From Lentisphaeria bacterium (GTDB taxonomy: Bacteria > Verrucomicrobiota > Lentisphaeria > Victivallales > UBA1829): a DNA stretch of 52,904 bases. A program made the translations under genes and the position numbers. Below are positions 33,630-42,465 of the stretch, piece by piece. The notes beneath the pieces were generated by a model. The model saw only the letters and a program-made list of their open reading frames with translations. It made no database searches and was not told the DNA's origin. The number at the start of each line of letters is the position of its first letter. Position 1 is the first letter of the stretch. The stretch is taken from assembly GCA_017615635.1 (NCBI GenBank), contig JAFZZR010000174.1:1-52904 (forward strand), read 5' to 3'.

Positions 33630-34554
33630 CGGGATACCATTTGTACAGAAAGTGGATCAGCAGAAACGAAACGAGGGCACCTGCCAGCCAGTACAGGGAA
33701 AAAATCATCGGAATGAACCAGAGCCACATCACGCACAGCTGACAGTTCAGTCCAGTTGCGTTGTGATACTTTTTTTTCCAGAGGCAGTAAAGCAGACGGG
33801 CCGTCAGCCACAGCACCAGGAAGAGGTATACGAGCCATGAGAATCCCTCCAGCCGTACGCTGAGCGAGGAACACAGCAGACCGTTGTGCGTAATGTACAG
33901 CGTCCATCCGGCGGTGAGGATCATCCCAAGCCACAGGGAAAAACGGGGGAACAGGACCGGCAGCGTCTTCAGTCCCGCCGCCCGGTCTCCCTCGATGTCC
34001 TTGAAGTAGCTGTTGTGACACATGAGCACATGCGAGGGAAAAGTCACCAGCAGGATCAGCAGAAACGCAAGAGACTTTATTTCAATGTCCGGAGAGACAC
34101 CCAGCCCGAAAATCGAACAGCAGGCCATCGCCGCTCCGTAGACAAGGGTGTTGACCACCGGGATTTTTTTCAGCAGGGAATACAGGATGTTCAGGAGGCC
34201 CCCGACGATCAGCGCTTTGAAGGACAATGGCGAGATCAGCCAGGCCGTCACCGCAAAAACCGCCATGAGCGCACCGGAAAGACACAGCGCGGGCCGGGGC
34301 GCCAGTTCACCTGTCACCATGGGGCGGTGCGGCGCATTGACCGCATCCTCCTTGCAGTCGTACCAGTCGCTGAAGATCTGATTCACGCCCCAGGCCAGAA
34401 ATCCGATGGCCAGTACGGCCGCGTCGCGCAGGCCCCATGCGAAGGAAGAGAAGTAAGCATGGGCCGTCACGACGCCAGCCAGCGTGGCTGCGCCGGTGAC
34501 GAAGCAGTAATACAACCGCATGGATCGCAAATAGAAGTATAAAAACCGGATCAT
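33616..34554 (-). CDS. UbiA-family membrane prenyltransferase
   Basis: A 312-residue integral membrane protein with about eight or nine transmembrane segments. The two aspartate-rich motifs are clear: 'NQIFSDWYDCKED' (about 60-72) and 'YFKDIEGDRAAGLKTLPV' (about 180-200). UbiA enzymes attach a polyprenyl chain to a quinone ring, heme, chlorophyll or glycerol phosphate, using magnesium. It is the first gene of a seven-gene operon with its own promoter (34574-34601). Because the other genes point to lipid synthesis and no quinone gene is present, an unusual prenylated lipid is more likely than ubiquinone or menaquinone; that is inference. Confidence 0.9.
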   Translation of the reverse strand: MIRFLYFYLRSMRLYYCFVTGAATLAGVVTAHAYFSSFAWGLRDAAVLAIGFLAWGVNQIFSDWYDCKEDAVNAPHRPMVTGELAPRPALCLSGALMAVFAVTAWLISPLSFKALIVGGLLNILYSLLKKIPVVNTLVYGAAMACCSIFGLGVSPDIEIKSLAFLLILLVTFPSHVLMCHNSYFKDIEGDRAAGLKTLPVLFPRFSLWLGMILTAGWTLYITHNGLLCSSLSVRLEGFSWLVYLFLVLWLTARLLYCLWKKKYHNATGLNCQLCVMWLWFIPMIFSLYWLAGALVSFLLIHFLYKWYPDEKE

Positions 34555-34573
34555 ACCGTTCCTTTCCCGTCAC

Positions 34574-34601
34574 AATGTAATCCGTGAACCGTGTTTTTCA
34601 A
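34574..34601 (-). promoter_or_regulatory. Promoter of the seven-gene lipid operon
   Basis: On the minus strand TTGAAA (complement 34596-34601) and TACATT (complement 34574-34579) with a 16-base spacer, 20 bases upstream of the UbiA ATG. Confidence 0.65.
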
Positions 34602-34627
34602 CCGGCCAAACAAAGCCGACCGATGTT

Positions 34628-36388
34628 TTACGTCAAAAGGAAAAGCGCCGTTTCCGGCTCTTCGAATTCGTACTCGAACGAGGGCCCGTTCACCTCGATG
34701 ATTTTGCCGCTGAAAAGTTCCTCCGCCCGGCGGTACTCCTTCGGCAGCGAGATCTTTTTCCGTCCCCCCCTGGCGCAGTGGATGGAAAGCATATCGCGTC
34801 CGAACCACACCGGACAGCGGTCCTCCGTAAAGAAATGCACGCCCGCCTTTTCCGCCTCGGAGCGCAGATCGTCCGCGGTGATGGTGCGGTAATCCTCGAA
34901 CCGGGCGCCCGGCAGCGTCTGTTCCTGCCAGACCTCGCCGTCGGTCAGGCCGGCGGGACCGTTCCACAGCAGATGCCGCTCTTTTGCGAAGGCGTCCAGT
35001 TCCGCGCGGTTGCGCTTGTCCAGCCGGACGACACCCGTAAACACGGCGAATTTGATCCGGTCCGGGATGCGCGGGAGATCGTTCAGCGAATAGATTTCGC
35101 AGGGCGCACCCAGGCGGTTTGCCGCCTTCAGAACCGGAAGCAGGATCGGGTTGTAATCGTTGATCCCGACAAGATAGGCGCTTTCGGGGTCGACGATGAG
35201 CGCGATCTCCGCCTCGGGCGTGAAGCTCCGGTCCGCATATTTCTCCCAGATCTCACGGCACTTCGCGATGACAGAGAGCTGTTCCTGCGTCTCGTAGAAT
35301 TTGCCCCACATGTCGAACCACCAGAGATGGGATCCGTGGAAAAGCGTACGGCAGAACTCCCTCCGAAGCCCGGCCCGGTCCTCCGCGGGCGACTTCCAGC
35401 GGATCATCCACGGCAGTTCCACGTAGGGCGTCAGCTTCATGTTGGCCGTAGTCGTCCGATGGTCGATCTCGTACAGACAGTTCTTCCCGTGGCACTTCAC
35501 GGTCCCGTTGGGCGTCATGAATCCGCTGCCGCCGCCCATATCGCGGTCCTGATAGTCGCCGGGGCTGATGAGGAAGTCGATATCAGGCGAACTCTCCAGT
35601 TTTTCGTAGGCCAGATGCGCCCGGTGCACCACGCTGTGCGCCAGCTCCAGGATATACCCGTAGAAGACGCCCAGTTCCACCGGACGCGACACCAGAGAAC
35701 GCACCAGCGCGGCGAACTCCAGAATGGTCTCCACATTGAACTCGCTGTGGAAATGCCAGTACTGGACCGCCTCATGATCCGTTACGGGATCCCGCAGTTT
35801 CATGCCCGTATGCTCGTGGGATATATGATCCCGCGCAGCAACGCCGGGAATATCGGCGGGCTCGGGCAGCCCCTTCCGGGCGCACCACTCCCGATAAGCC
35901 CGGAGTTTGCCCGGACTGTCGGCACCATTGGAAAAATCCATCCATTCATCCGTAGTCCCGCACATCAGGATGTAGCAGAGGATCCGGTCGCCGAACTTCT
36001 TTTCCACATGTTCCACAAAGGCCCGGACATATTTGCGCGTCTCCTCCTTCCAGCGGTCGTGGGCCGCCGCCAGAGTGACGGCGGGATAGCTGTCCACGTA
36101 AAGCTGACGGGCCAGCCAGAGAGGCGAATTGAGGTCGATCATACAGAGGATCTTCGCCTGGGGACAGATCCCGATCACATCGTTCATCTGCTGATCGAAC
36201 GGAGCAAAATCATAGGTATCGTACCACAGCCACGTGGGATCATACTGGCAGTACGGTTCGCCCAGCGAATTGGTGCTGTGGGAGGCGAACACGGCGAACT
36301 GATCGACTCCGATGGCGGCGAAACGCTTCTTTGCGTCAAACTCTTTCCAGAACGAACGATAGGCGAAAAACGGCTTTGTCTGCTTCAT
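34628..36388 (-). CDS. GH42-like glycoside-hydrolase-type TIM-barrel protein
   Basis: A 586-residue cytoplasmic protein (no signal peptide), start after AAAGGAAG. It resembles beta-galactosidase-type barrels: 'RFAAIGVDQFAVFASHSTNSLG' (first strand), 'AKILCMIDLNSPLWLARQ', 'CYILMCGTTDEWMDF' (candidate acid/base end of strand 4), 'GSGFMTPNGTVKCHGKNCLYEID' and 'FHGSHLWWFDMWGKFYE'. A C-terminal Rossmann-like domain ('IKFAVFTGVVRLDKRNRAELDAFAKE') recalls the glutamine-amidotransferase-like trimerisation domain of GH42. Such domain pairs belong to several GH-A clan families; I cannot give the exact number. It ends an operon after two pseudopilins and a secreted protein, suggesting shared glycan use. 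Confidence 0.72.
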   Translation of the reverse strand: MKQTKPFFAYRSFWKEFDAKKRFAAIGVDQFAVFASHSTNSLGEPYCQYDPTWLWYDTYDFAPFDQQMNDVIGICPQAKILCMIDLNSPLWLARQLYVDSYPAVTLAAAHDRWKEETRKYVRAFVEHVEKKFGDRILCYILMCGTTDEWMDFSNGADSPGKLRAYREWCARKGLPEPADIPGVAARDHISHEHTGMKLRDPVTDHEAVQYWHFHSEFNVETILEFAALVRSLVSRPVELGVFYGYILELAHSVVHRAHLAYEKLESSPDIDFLISPGDYQDRDMGGGSGFMTPNGTVKCHGKNCLYEIDHRTTTANMKLTPYVELPWMIRWKSPAEDRAGLRREFCRTLFHGSHLWWFDMWGKFYETQEQLSVIAKCREIWEKYADRSFTPEAEIALIVDPESAYLVGINDYNPILLPVLKAANRLGAPCEIYSLNDLPRIPDRIKFAVFTGVVRLDKRNRAELDAFAKERHLLWNGPAGLTDGEVWQEQTLPGARFEDYRTITADDLRSEAEKAGVHFFTEDRCPVWFGRDMLSIHCARGGRKKISLPKEYRRAEELFSGKIIEVNGPSFEYEFEEPETALFLLT

Positions 36389-36512
36389 GGTTCAGCTTCC
36401 TTTCGACTGCATGATTACCGGATCGAATTCCCAATACAGTACGTGTCTTCCCCGCATTTTCAAGCTCCATCCGTCTTCTTTTCGGTATATTCAGCGGAAA
36501 AAGGAAGGGATA

Positions 36513-39500
36513 TCACTCCCCCCGGCGCCAGAATTCCATTTCCCCGATATGGAGATCGCCTTTGGAACGTTCTCCGAACTCCAGTTCGAAAACAGCCGCT
36601 TTCCCCCGGAAGGGGATCACGATCTCCCGCACATCCACGTCTTCGGCATTTTCGGGAATGGACGCCGTCCCCTCTTTTATCCGCTGTCCTCCGGAAAGCG
36701 AGTACAGTTCGATGGAGGGGATGTCGCCGTGACACCAGAGCCTTACTTCCCCGGGTCCGATGTCTTTCTGAAACTCCAGACGGATGACGAAGGGACTGCG
36801 GTTTTTCCATGCGGCGGCCCAACCCGGGAGCCAGTCCGAGGTTTTTCCTCTGCGGCCCGGCAGGGGTGCATCCAGCGCCTTGCGGCGGTTGAACAGGGCG
36901 CCGCAATTTTTCTGATCGTCCGGGACCAGGTCCGGAGCCAGAGAATAGGAGGCAGTGAAGGGACAGAGTCTGTTCGGGCCGTCCACGATGCTCTCCAGTT
37001 CCCAGGCGCAGGCGTTGCCCGTGACACAGACAAGGTCGTCCGGCCACGGCGACCGGGGTTTGGAGGCCGGTCTCGGGAAACGGAAGCGCCAGACAGGCTG
37101 ATCCACCCGGCATCCCGCCCGGGTCTGGAGAGACCGGAACATCCGCCAGGCGTTCTTATCGGTCAGCAGGCTGAAGGAGAACGGATTGGAGGCAAAGGTG
37201 ATCACTCTCCCCCTGCCGTAGGGATGGGAGATGACGGCGGGCTCTCCGCTGCCGAACCGGGCAATGACTTCGGCATTTCCGACGGGCTGCATTTTCCAGA
37301 CGGGATTGCCGGACGCGGCGATATTGAGATCTCCGAACTGCAGGCCGGCGGTCTGCATGTCTTTTCCGGATACTTCCAGTCCCATCAGTTCCTTTTTCAG
37401 GCCGGGCCGCTTCGATCCGTCGTCGGAGAGTTCCAGCATATCCGGCGATCCGAAGATCAGGGTGCCGCCCCGGGCCGCGTATTCTTTCAGGCGGTTCACG
37501 GCGGCTTCGTCCTGGAATCGGGCCGAGGGAACGTAGACCGTCTTGTAGGAGTCCAGCTTATGATCCTGCTCCGTGATCTGGACGTCGCTGACGAACCGGA
37601 ACCAGCTGCCCGTCCGGGGACCCAGGACCGTGAAGGCGGCTTCGTATTCGCGGGCATTGGGATCGGGGGACTTTACGAACCACCAGTTTTCGGCGAATCG
37701 GGTGACATTGGAGAAAAAGATCGCCGTATCGGGTTCGGGGAAGCGGAGTTTTCGCATTTTTCCGATTTCCAGCAGGATGTGACGGATCTCCGCAAACCGT
37801 TCCGGTGCGCCGTAGTAGTCCGTGTAGGTCTTGCCGAACCAGTCCACCAGCCACAAGGCCAGGGAGGTGCCTCCGGCCCGGAAGACCTCCGAAAGGACCT
37901 CATTGGTTTCCTCTGCGTTCAGGGACATGAAATAGTGTTCCACATGGGGGCCGCCGCGGACGGGTGTTTCCGCCAGATCGCCCATGATCTTCACTCCGAA
38001 ACCGATGCTCTGACGGTTGGGACTGCCGGAGGGTACCTGCTGCTGCGTGATGTAGTCGTAGGTCCCTTTTGCGTGCTCATAGAGCATGGCGGCGAAATCG
38101 CCCACCTCGACTTCGGAAAGGAGCACCACTTCCGGCTTGATCTTCTTGAGCCGGGCCGCGGCTTCCTTCATGCACTGATTGTATTTGTCCAGAACCCAGC
38201 GGTGATAGACGATCCGTTCGTACGGGGTGGCCGAGTCGACGGACTCGGGGAAGCCGAATTTCCCGAATCCGAACTTTTCCTTTGCCTCCCGTTCGAATCC
38301 CGCCCAGATCTCCGGGGATTGTTCCAGATACCGTTTTTTGAATTCGTCGTAATACCGGAAATACAGGCTGTGTGTCTCGTGCCCCAGGGGAACGACGGAC
38401 ACATGTTCATGGACTCTCCGGAACTCCTTTTCCAGTTCGTCGCAGAAACGTTTTGCTATCCGGTCGTCGGCAATGAAATAGAACCGCTTGTGCGGAACTT
38501 TCGGATTCGGCGTGTAACTGGGATATTCCTCGCTCCGGCCGCCCGCGAACTGAGGGATCGCATACCATTCGACCGCGAAGGGATATTTTTTCAGCATCCG
38601 GCTGGTAAAACTGCCGTTGGAAAAGGCGTTGACCATTTCGGAACTGATCCGCATCTCGCGGGTCAATTCGTAAATTTCCGAAAAATGGTACTTCATGCCG
38701 CTTCTCAGGGCGAAGCCCGTGGAGTTCCACCAGTAGTTTCCCGAAACCGTCCGGCCGATCTCGCAGTCGCCCACGGGTATCCGGGGATCGGGATGCAGGA
38801 GTTCGTCTCCCATGAGCTCTTCGTACAGGGGATGATCCGTTTTCCAGGCCTGACGCGGACGCGTGGTCATGGGGCTGTCCACGCCGTAGTAGAGGAACGA
38901 AAAATGTTCGCCGGGCGCTCCGTTCACGCAGGCGGTCAGGGGCCAGTAGCGCTGGGCGTCCTGATAGACGGGCCAGGCCCATTGGAGGAAGGATGAGCGT
39001 TCCAGAGGCTTGTCTTTCAGCAGTCTGTTGCGGAAAACGGCCAGTCCGATCTTCTTGTCGGGCATCCGGTATTCCTGTTCGCCGTATCCGAGATCCAGAA
39101 AAGAGATGCTCAAATCCATGATCCAGCGGCCGGATTCCTGCGACACGGTCACCTTCAGCGACTTCGGGTCCCAGGTCTTGTCCGTTCCGAACGCATCGTA
39201 CACCACGCCCGCGGTGTTGACGGCGATCTGGTGGAAATTCTGACGGTCGCGGGTCGGATCAAGGAATATTTCGACGCTGTCGTCGTTGTACGGGTTCCCG
39301 TCGTGCCCGGAGGCCTTCAGTACACGCTCGTCCATCCGCGGCTCTTCGCCGATGATCCGCATATGCAGCGTTCCCGCCTCCGTCAGCAGCAGAACGCTGG
39401 TTTTGACGTCTGAGGGAATGACTTCCGCCAGCGCGTCCCGGGAATTTTTTGTCTGGTCGCCGACTTTGATGAAGTCATCGAACCGCAGGGCATTTTCCCA

Positions 39501-40586
39501 GGCCGCCTCATCGACTTTTTCCGTCAGCGGGATCTGCGGGATATGGCTCCCTTCCTGAAACTGTACTTTGTCCACATAAAATTTGCCGGAAAAATTGTCG
39601 CCGGCCACGAACAGTTTCACCCGGCTGCATTCCACCGGTGTCCGGAAGGAGTAGGAGACCGGGATCCAGCCCTTTTCATTCAGCTTCGGCTCCAGCGGGA
39701 AATATTTCAGCGGACGCGGATAGGCCGCAAACGAATGGGAATACCGGTCCAGGAACTGGAACCCGAAACCGGCCGAACCGCTTTCCAGCGCCCCTTTCAT
39801 CATGGCGGAAACCGTGTAGGTCGTATCGGGCTTGACCGCCAGCTCCTGCCAGCATCCGGCGAAATGTTCCCAGCCGGCCATGGGCTCAGACTTCTTCGTC
39901 GGATCGGACGATATTTCCAGATACTGTTTTCCGTCCGGGGCCTCCCCCTCGCAGAGCGTGATGTCCGTGAAACGGCCATCCCAGTGCCAGGGGAACAGTC
40001 CGTTGTACGCGGGCGTGCCCGCCTCGAAGGAGCCGTTCACCGCCGCATCGGCCTCATCCGGCATGCTGCCCTGTGCCTCAAGCGCCCGGATCTCCGCCGA
40101 ACCGCCGGGACACGAGGCAAAGAAAAGACGGACTTCCTCCGTGGGGGCTCCCTGAAGATCGGAGACGGTCAGTTCCGCCTTCCGGTCCTGCCAGTCGGAG
40201 GTCAGTTCCATCCGGGTCGAGGACACGGGGCCCGTGTAGGGATTTTTCGATTCGCAGGAGTAACAGTACAGTCCGGCCCGGAGCGTTCCTTTGCCCCGCG
40301 CCTGGAATGTGAGGGTGACCGTATCGCCTTTCTTCACCCGGACCGGACGCAGGGAATGGATCGCCGCCTCTTTTTCCCCCTTCGATTCCAGCTGAAGAAT
40401 ATTATTTCCGTCCGGACCGGGCTTCACGCTCATTCTGACATCCTGCCGGGCCTCGCGCGCGGCGGATCCCATATTCCAGAGCATCGCCTGCCCCCGGTTA
40501 TCGCATTTGAAATTCCCGTTGACAAAGAGCTCGCCGGCTTCCGCGGCGACGACAAAAAGCCCCAGCAGGACTCCTGCGAATTTCAT
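36513..40586 (-). CDS. Large exported carbohydrate-active multidomain protein
   Basis: A 1357-residue protein with a signal peptide (MKFAGVLLGLFVVAAEA, cleavage before G). Residues about 20-350 contain two jelly-roll domains of CBM type ('LFVNGNFKCDN' and 'AAVNGSFEAGTPAYNGLFPWHW' each start one). A CBM9-like domain (about 355-530) has 'NPYNDDSVEIFLDPTRDRQ'. A TIM-barrel domain (about 550-1000) and then a GATase-like Rossmann domain ('KTVYVPSARFQDEAAVNRL', 'GRVITFASNPFSF') follow, and a C-terminal beta domain ends it. This is the layout of GH42/GH-A-type enzymes fused to binding modules. It should act on extracellular or periplasmic polysaccharide. Catalytic residues could not be placed with confidence. 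Confidence 0.75.
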   Translation of the reverse strand: MKFAGVLLGLFVVAAEAGELFVNGNFKCDNRGQAMLWNMGSAAREARQDVRMSVKPGPDGNNILQLESKGEKEAAIHSLRPVRVKKGDTVTLTFQARGKGTLRAGLYCYSCESKNPYTGPVSSTRMELTSDWQDRKAELTVSDLQGAPTEEVRLFFASCPGGSAEIRALEAQGSMPDEADAAVNGSFEAGTPAYNGLFPWHWDGRFTDITLCEGEAPDGKQYLEISSDPTKKSEPMAGWEHFAGCWQELAVKPDTTYTVSAMMKGALESGSAGFGFQFLDRYSHSFAAYPRPLKYFPLEPKLNEKGWIPVSYSFRTPVECSRVKLFVAGDNFSGKFYVDKVQFQEGSHIPQIPLTEKVDEAAWENALRFDDFIKVGDQTKNSRDALAEVIPSDVKTSVLLLTEAGTLHMRIIGEEPRMDERVLKASGHDGNPYNDDSVEIFLDPTRDRQNFHQIAVNTAGVVYDAFGTDKTWDPKSLKVTVSQESGRWIMDLSISFLDLGYGEQEYRMPDKKIGLAVFRNRLLKDKPLERSSFLQWAWPVYQDAQRYWPLTACVNGAPGEHFSFLYYGVDSPMTTRPRQAWKTDHPLYEELMGDELLHPDPRIPVGDCEIGRTVSGNYWWNSTGFALRSGMKYHFSEIYELTREMRISSEMVNAFSNGSFTSRMLKKYPFAVEWYAIPQFAGGRSEEYPSYTPNPKVPHKRFYFIADDRIAKRFCDELEKEFRRVHEHVSVVPLGHETHSLYFRYYDEFKKRYLEQSPEIWAGFEREAKEKFGFGKFGFPESVDSATPYERIVYHRWVLDKYNQCMKEAAARLKKIKPEVVLLSEVEVGDFAAMLYEHAKGTYDYITQQQVPSGSPNRQSIGFGVKIMGDLAETPVRGGPHVEHYFMSLNAEETNEVLSEVFRAGGTSLALWLVDWFGKTYTDYYGAPERFAEIRHILLEIGKMRKLRFPEPDTAIFFSNVTRFAENWWFVKSPDPNAREYEAAFTVLGPRTGSWFRFVSDVQITEQDHKLDSYKTVYVPSARFQDEAAVNRLKEYAARGGTLIFGSPDMLELSDDGSKRPGLKKELMGLEVSGKDMQTAGLQFGDLNIAASGNPVWKMQPVGNAEVIARFGSGEPAVISHPYGRGRVITFASNPFSFSLLTDKNAWRMFRSLQTRAGCRVDQPVWRFRFPRPASKPRSPWPDDLVCVTGNACAWELESIVDGPNRLCPFTASYSLAPDLVPDDQKNCGALFNRRKALDAPLPGRRGKTSDWLPGWAAAWKNRSPFVIRLEFQKDIGPGEVRLWCHGDIPSIELYSLSGGQRIKEGTASIPENAEDVDVREIVIPFRGKAAVFELEFGERSKGDLHIGEMEFWRRGE

Positions 40587-40616
40587 GACGCTCTTCCTTC
40601 CGTTGTGCGTATGATA

Positions 40617-41402
40617 TTATTTGAAATTTGTAATAGAATATTTCTTGTCCTGAGCCGCGTCCACCAGATCGGGATACGAAACCGTCCCCACATGTCCGGG
40701 AATAAAGAGCAGGTTCGCGGAATTGCTGTGCCGGGCATGGGCCAGACGCGCTCCCTGAACAGGCGTGCTGACCGCAGTAACGATGTAATACGTCTGGTCC
40801 CGGTAGAGGAGGCCGGACGTATGATAATTCAGGTATTTGACGCTGTCGGCGAATACGGCACCCGCAAGACCGTCTTTCCGTTTGCCGTCCGCAGCATATT
40901 TCCGCATCAGCTCCGTCGTTTTCCAATAGGCCTGGCGGTCGCCGTTGAAATAAGATAACGTCACCATGCCGTATCCGCTGTTCGCCACAGCCGGATTCCT
41001 CTGGTTGTCGAGCATGGTCTCGGAAGTCCAGGAGGGACAGTATGAGATCTGCCAGTGGGAAGGCCAGTTGAAGGTCCCCTGCGCCATGAAGATCTGCACC
41101 CAGGTGCGGCTGCCGTCATAATGACTCGGCACCCAGTCGTCGGAGCTGTCCGCATAACTCTGCCAGAGGAGCCCCATCTGACGCAGATTGTTGGTACAGG
41201 AAATGGCGTAAGCCTTCTCCTTCGCCTTGCCCAGCGAGGGAAGAAGCATCCCCGCCAGCACAGCGATGATCGCAATGACGACCAGAAGCTCGATCAGTGT
41301 AAAATGCTTCAGAGATGATCCTCCGCCGCACTGCGTGCTATGGAGGACGTGGGTGTGAGAGATGAAAGATGAGAGTTTAAAATCATCCTGCGGATTTCTC
41401 AT
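40617..41402 (-). CDS. Pseudopilin-like secreted protein (long pre-leader)
   Basis: A 261-residue protein; ATG at 41402 with GGGAAG upstream. It starts with a pre-leader ([17 protein letters not shown]), then [13 protein letters not shown], the prepilin cleavage/methylation helix with Glu5 relative to Phe1 (type II secretion/type IV pilus class). The globular part has conserved blocks '[18 protein letters not shown]' and, at the C-terminus, '[17 protein letters not shown]', a degenerate H-x9-DG motif (Pro in place of Asp). Such proteins (DUF1559-like) are numerous in Lentisphaerota and Planctomycetota and are thought to be exported, surface-linked proteins. It is a tandem paralogue of the next gene. 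Role here: possibly part of a glycan-binding surface structure. Confidence 0.88.
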   Translation of the reverse strand: MRNPQDDFKLSSFISHTHVLHSTQCGGGSSLKHFTLIELLVVIAIIAVLAGMLLPSLGKAKEKAYAISCTNNLRQMGLLWQSYADSSDDWVPSHYDGSRTWVQIFMAQGTFNWPSHWQISYCPSWTSETMLDNQRNPAVANSGYGMVTLSYFNGDRQAYWKTTELMRKYAADGKRKDGLAGAVFADSVKYLNYHTSGLLYRDQTYYIVTAVSTPVQGARLAHARHSNSANLLFIPGHVGTVSYPDLVDAAQDKKYSITNFK

Positions 41403-41447
41403 GACTTCTTCCCTTTCCGAAGACGTGTCCATATCATTTTCCTCACG

Positions 41448-42140
41448 TTACCGGATGTTGGTGATGGAGTAGTAACAGTTCCCCGTCTGCGCGCGGGAAA
41501 CCAGATCGGAATACGAAACCGTCCCTACGTGCCCGGGAATGAAGAGCAGATTCGCGGCATTGCTGTGCCGGGCGTGACAAAGCAGTTTGTTTGCCGTCGG
41601 AGGCGTAGTGGTCGTGGGGATGTAGTACCACTGACTCCGCTGGGCGCCCAGGTACACCATGCTGTCGGCGAATATGGCGCCGCGGAACCCTTCTCTCTGA
41701 ATGTCGTCCTCGGCATATTTCCGCTGCAGTTCCGACATTTTCCGGTAGGGGGCCACATCGCCGTTGAGGAAGCGGGCCACCATGCCGTACCCGCGGTTCG
41801 CCGCGTTTTTATCCTTCTGATTGGTCAGCATGGTTTCCGAGGTCCAGGAGGGACAGTACGATATCTGCCAGTGGGATTCCCAGTTGAAGATCCCCTGCGC
41901 CATGAAGGTCTGCACCCAGGTCTTTTTCAGCGTGCTGTCGTAGTGAGCGGGCACCCAGTCGTCGGCGCTGTCCGCGTAGTTCTGCCAGAAGAGCCCCATC
42001 TGGCGCAGATTGTTCGTGCAGGAGATGGCGTACGCCTTCTCCTTCGCCTTGCCCAGCGAGGGAAGGAGCATCCCCGCCAGCACGGCGATGATCGCGATGA
42101 CGACCAGCAGTTCGATGAGCGTGAAAAATCTTGTTTTCAT
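41448..42140 (-). CDS. Pseudopilin-like secreted protein (short leader)
   Basis: A 230-residue paralogue of its downstream neighbour, with a short leader (MKTRF) before [13 protein letters not shown]. Most blocks are the same ('[18 protein letters not shown]', '[17 protein letters not shown]', '[17 protein letters not shown]'). AAGGAG lies before the ATG. It is the first gene of the operon that also encodes the 1357-residue secreted protein and the GH42-like protein, and it is divergent from an AraC regulator, so its expression is probably sugar-responsive. The two copies differ mainly in the leader and in the middle loop after the 'RGYGMV/SGYGMV' block, suggesting a duplication followed by divergence. 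Confidence 0.88.
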   Translation of the reverse strand: MKTRFFTLIELLVVIAIIAVLAGMLLPSLGKAKEKAYAISCTNNLRQMGLFWQNYADSADDWVPAHYDSTLKKTWVQTFMAQGIFNWESHWQISYCPSWTSETMLTNQKDKNAANRGYGMVARFLNGDVAPYRKMSELQRKYAEDDIQREGFRGAIFADSMVYLGAQRSQWYYIPTTTTPPTANKLLCHARHSNAANLLFIPGHVGTVSYSDLVSRAQTGNCYYSITNIR

Positions 42141-42202
42141 AGATTCGGACTCCTTACGTTTATGGTTCGACGGATTGCTGCCGCATAGCAGTATTTTCCA
42201 CA

Positions 42203-42230
42203 ACTATATCCTTCATTTTCCTTTTTACAA
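42203..42230 (-). promoter_or_regulatory. Promoter of the pseudopilin/secreted-protein operon
   Basis: On the minus strand TTGTAA (complement 42225-42230) and TATAGT (complement 42203-42208), spacer 16, about 63 bases before the ATG. An operator-like site (42243-42257) lies 12 bases upstream of the -35. Confidence 0.6.
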
Positions 42231-42242
42231 GCATTTTAGAGT

Positions 42243-42257
42243 TGTCATTTTGTGATA
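42243..42257. promoter_or_regulatory. Operator-like site near the pseudopilin promoter
   Basis: TGTCATTTTGTGATA matches the perfect palindrome at 42431-42445 at 12 of 15 positions. It sits just upstream of the -35 of the pseudopilin promoter, a position suited to activation. Confidence 0.45.
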
Positions 42258-42430
42258 TCGTGCGGGAACCGGAGAAAAAAACAATCCGGAGAAAGCGGCG
42301 CCGGCGGGCTTCCGTCAAATGCGGAAATGTCTTCGTCATCACCGCTCCTTATACTGCATTCCATCGGCAATTATACCCTGACTTTATCGCAAAAACAAGG
42401 GTTCGGAGGTTTGCATTTTGTGTTTTGACA

Positions 42431-42445
42431 TGTCATATTATGACA
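42431..42445. promoter_or_regulatory. Palindromic operator upstream of the AraC gene
   Basis: TGTCATATTATGACA is a perfect 7-base inverted repeat around one base. It begins 35 bases before the AraC ATG. A possible promoter TTGCAT (42411-42416), spacer 17, CATATT (42434-42439) would have its -10 inside the palindrome, which fits autorepression. Confidence 0.5.
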
Positions 42446-42465
42446 CATCCCGGAGAAAGAAAGAC

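Noticed and set aside
36387-38996. An 869-codon open frame on the plus strand, antisense to the large secreted protein
   Set aside because: The opposite frame has a signal peptide and domain signatures; this one does not.
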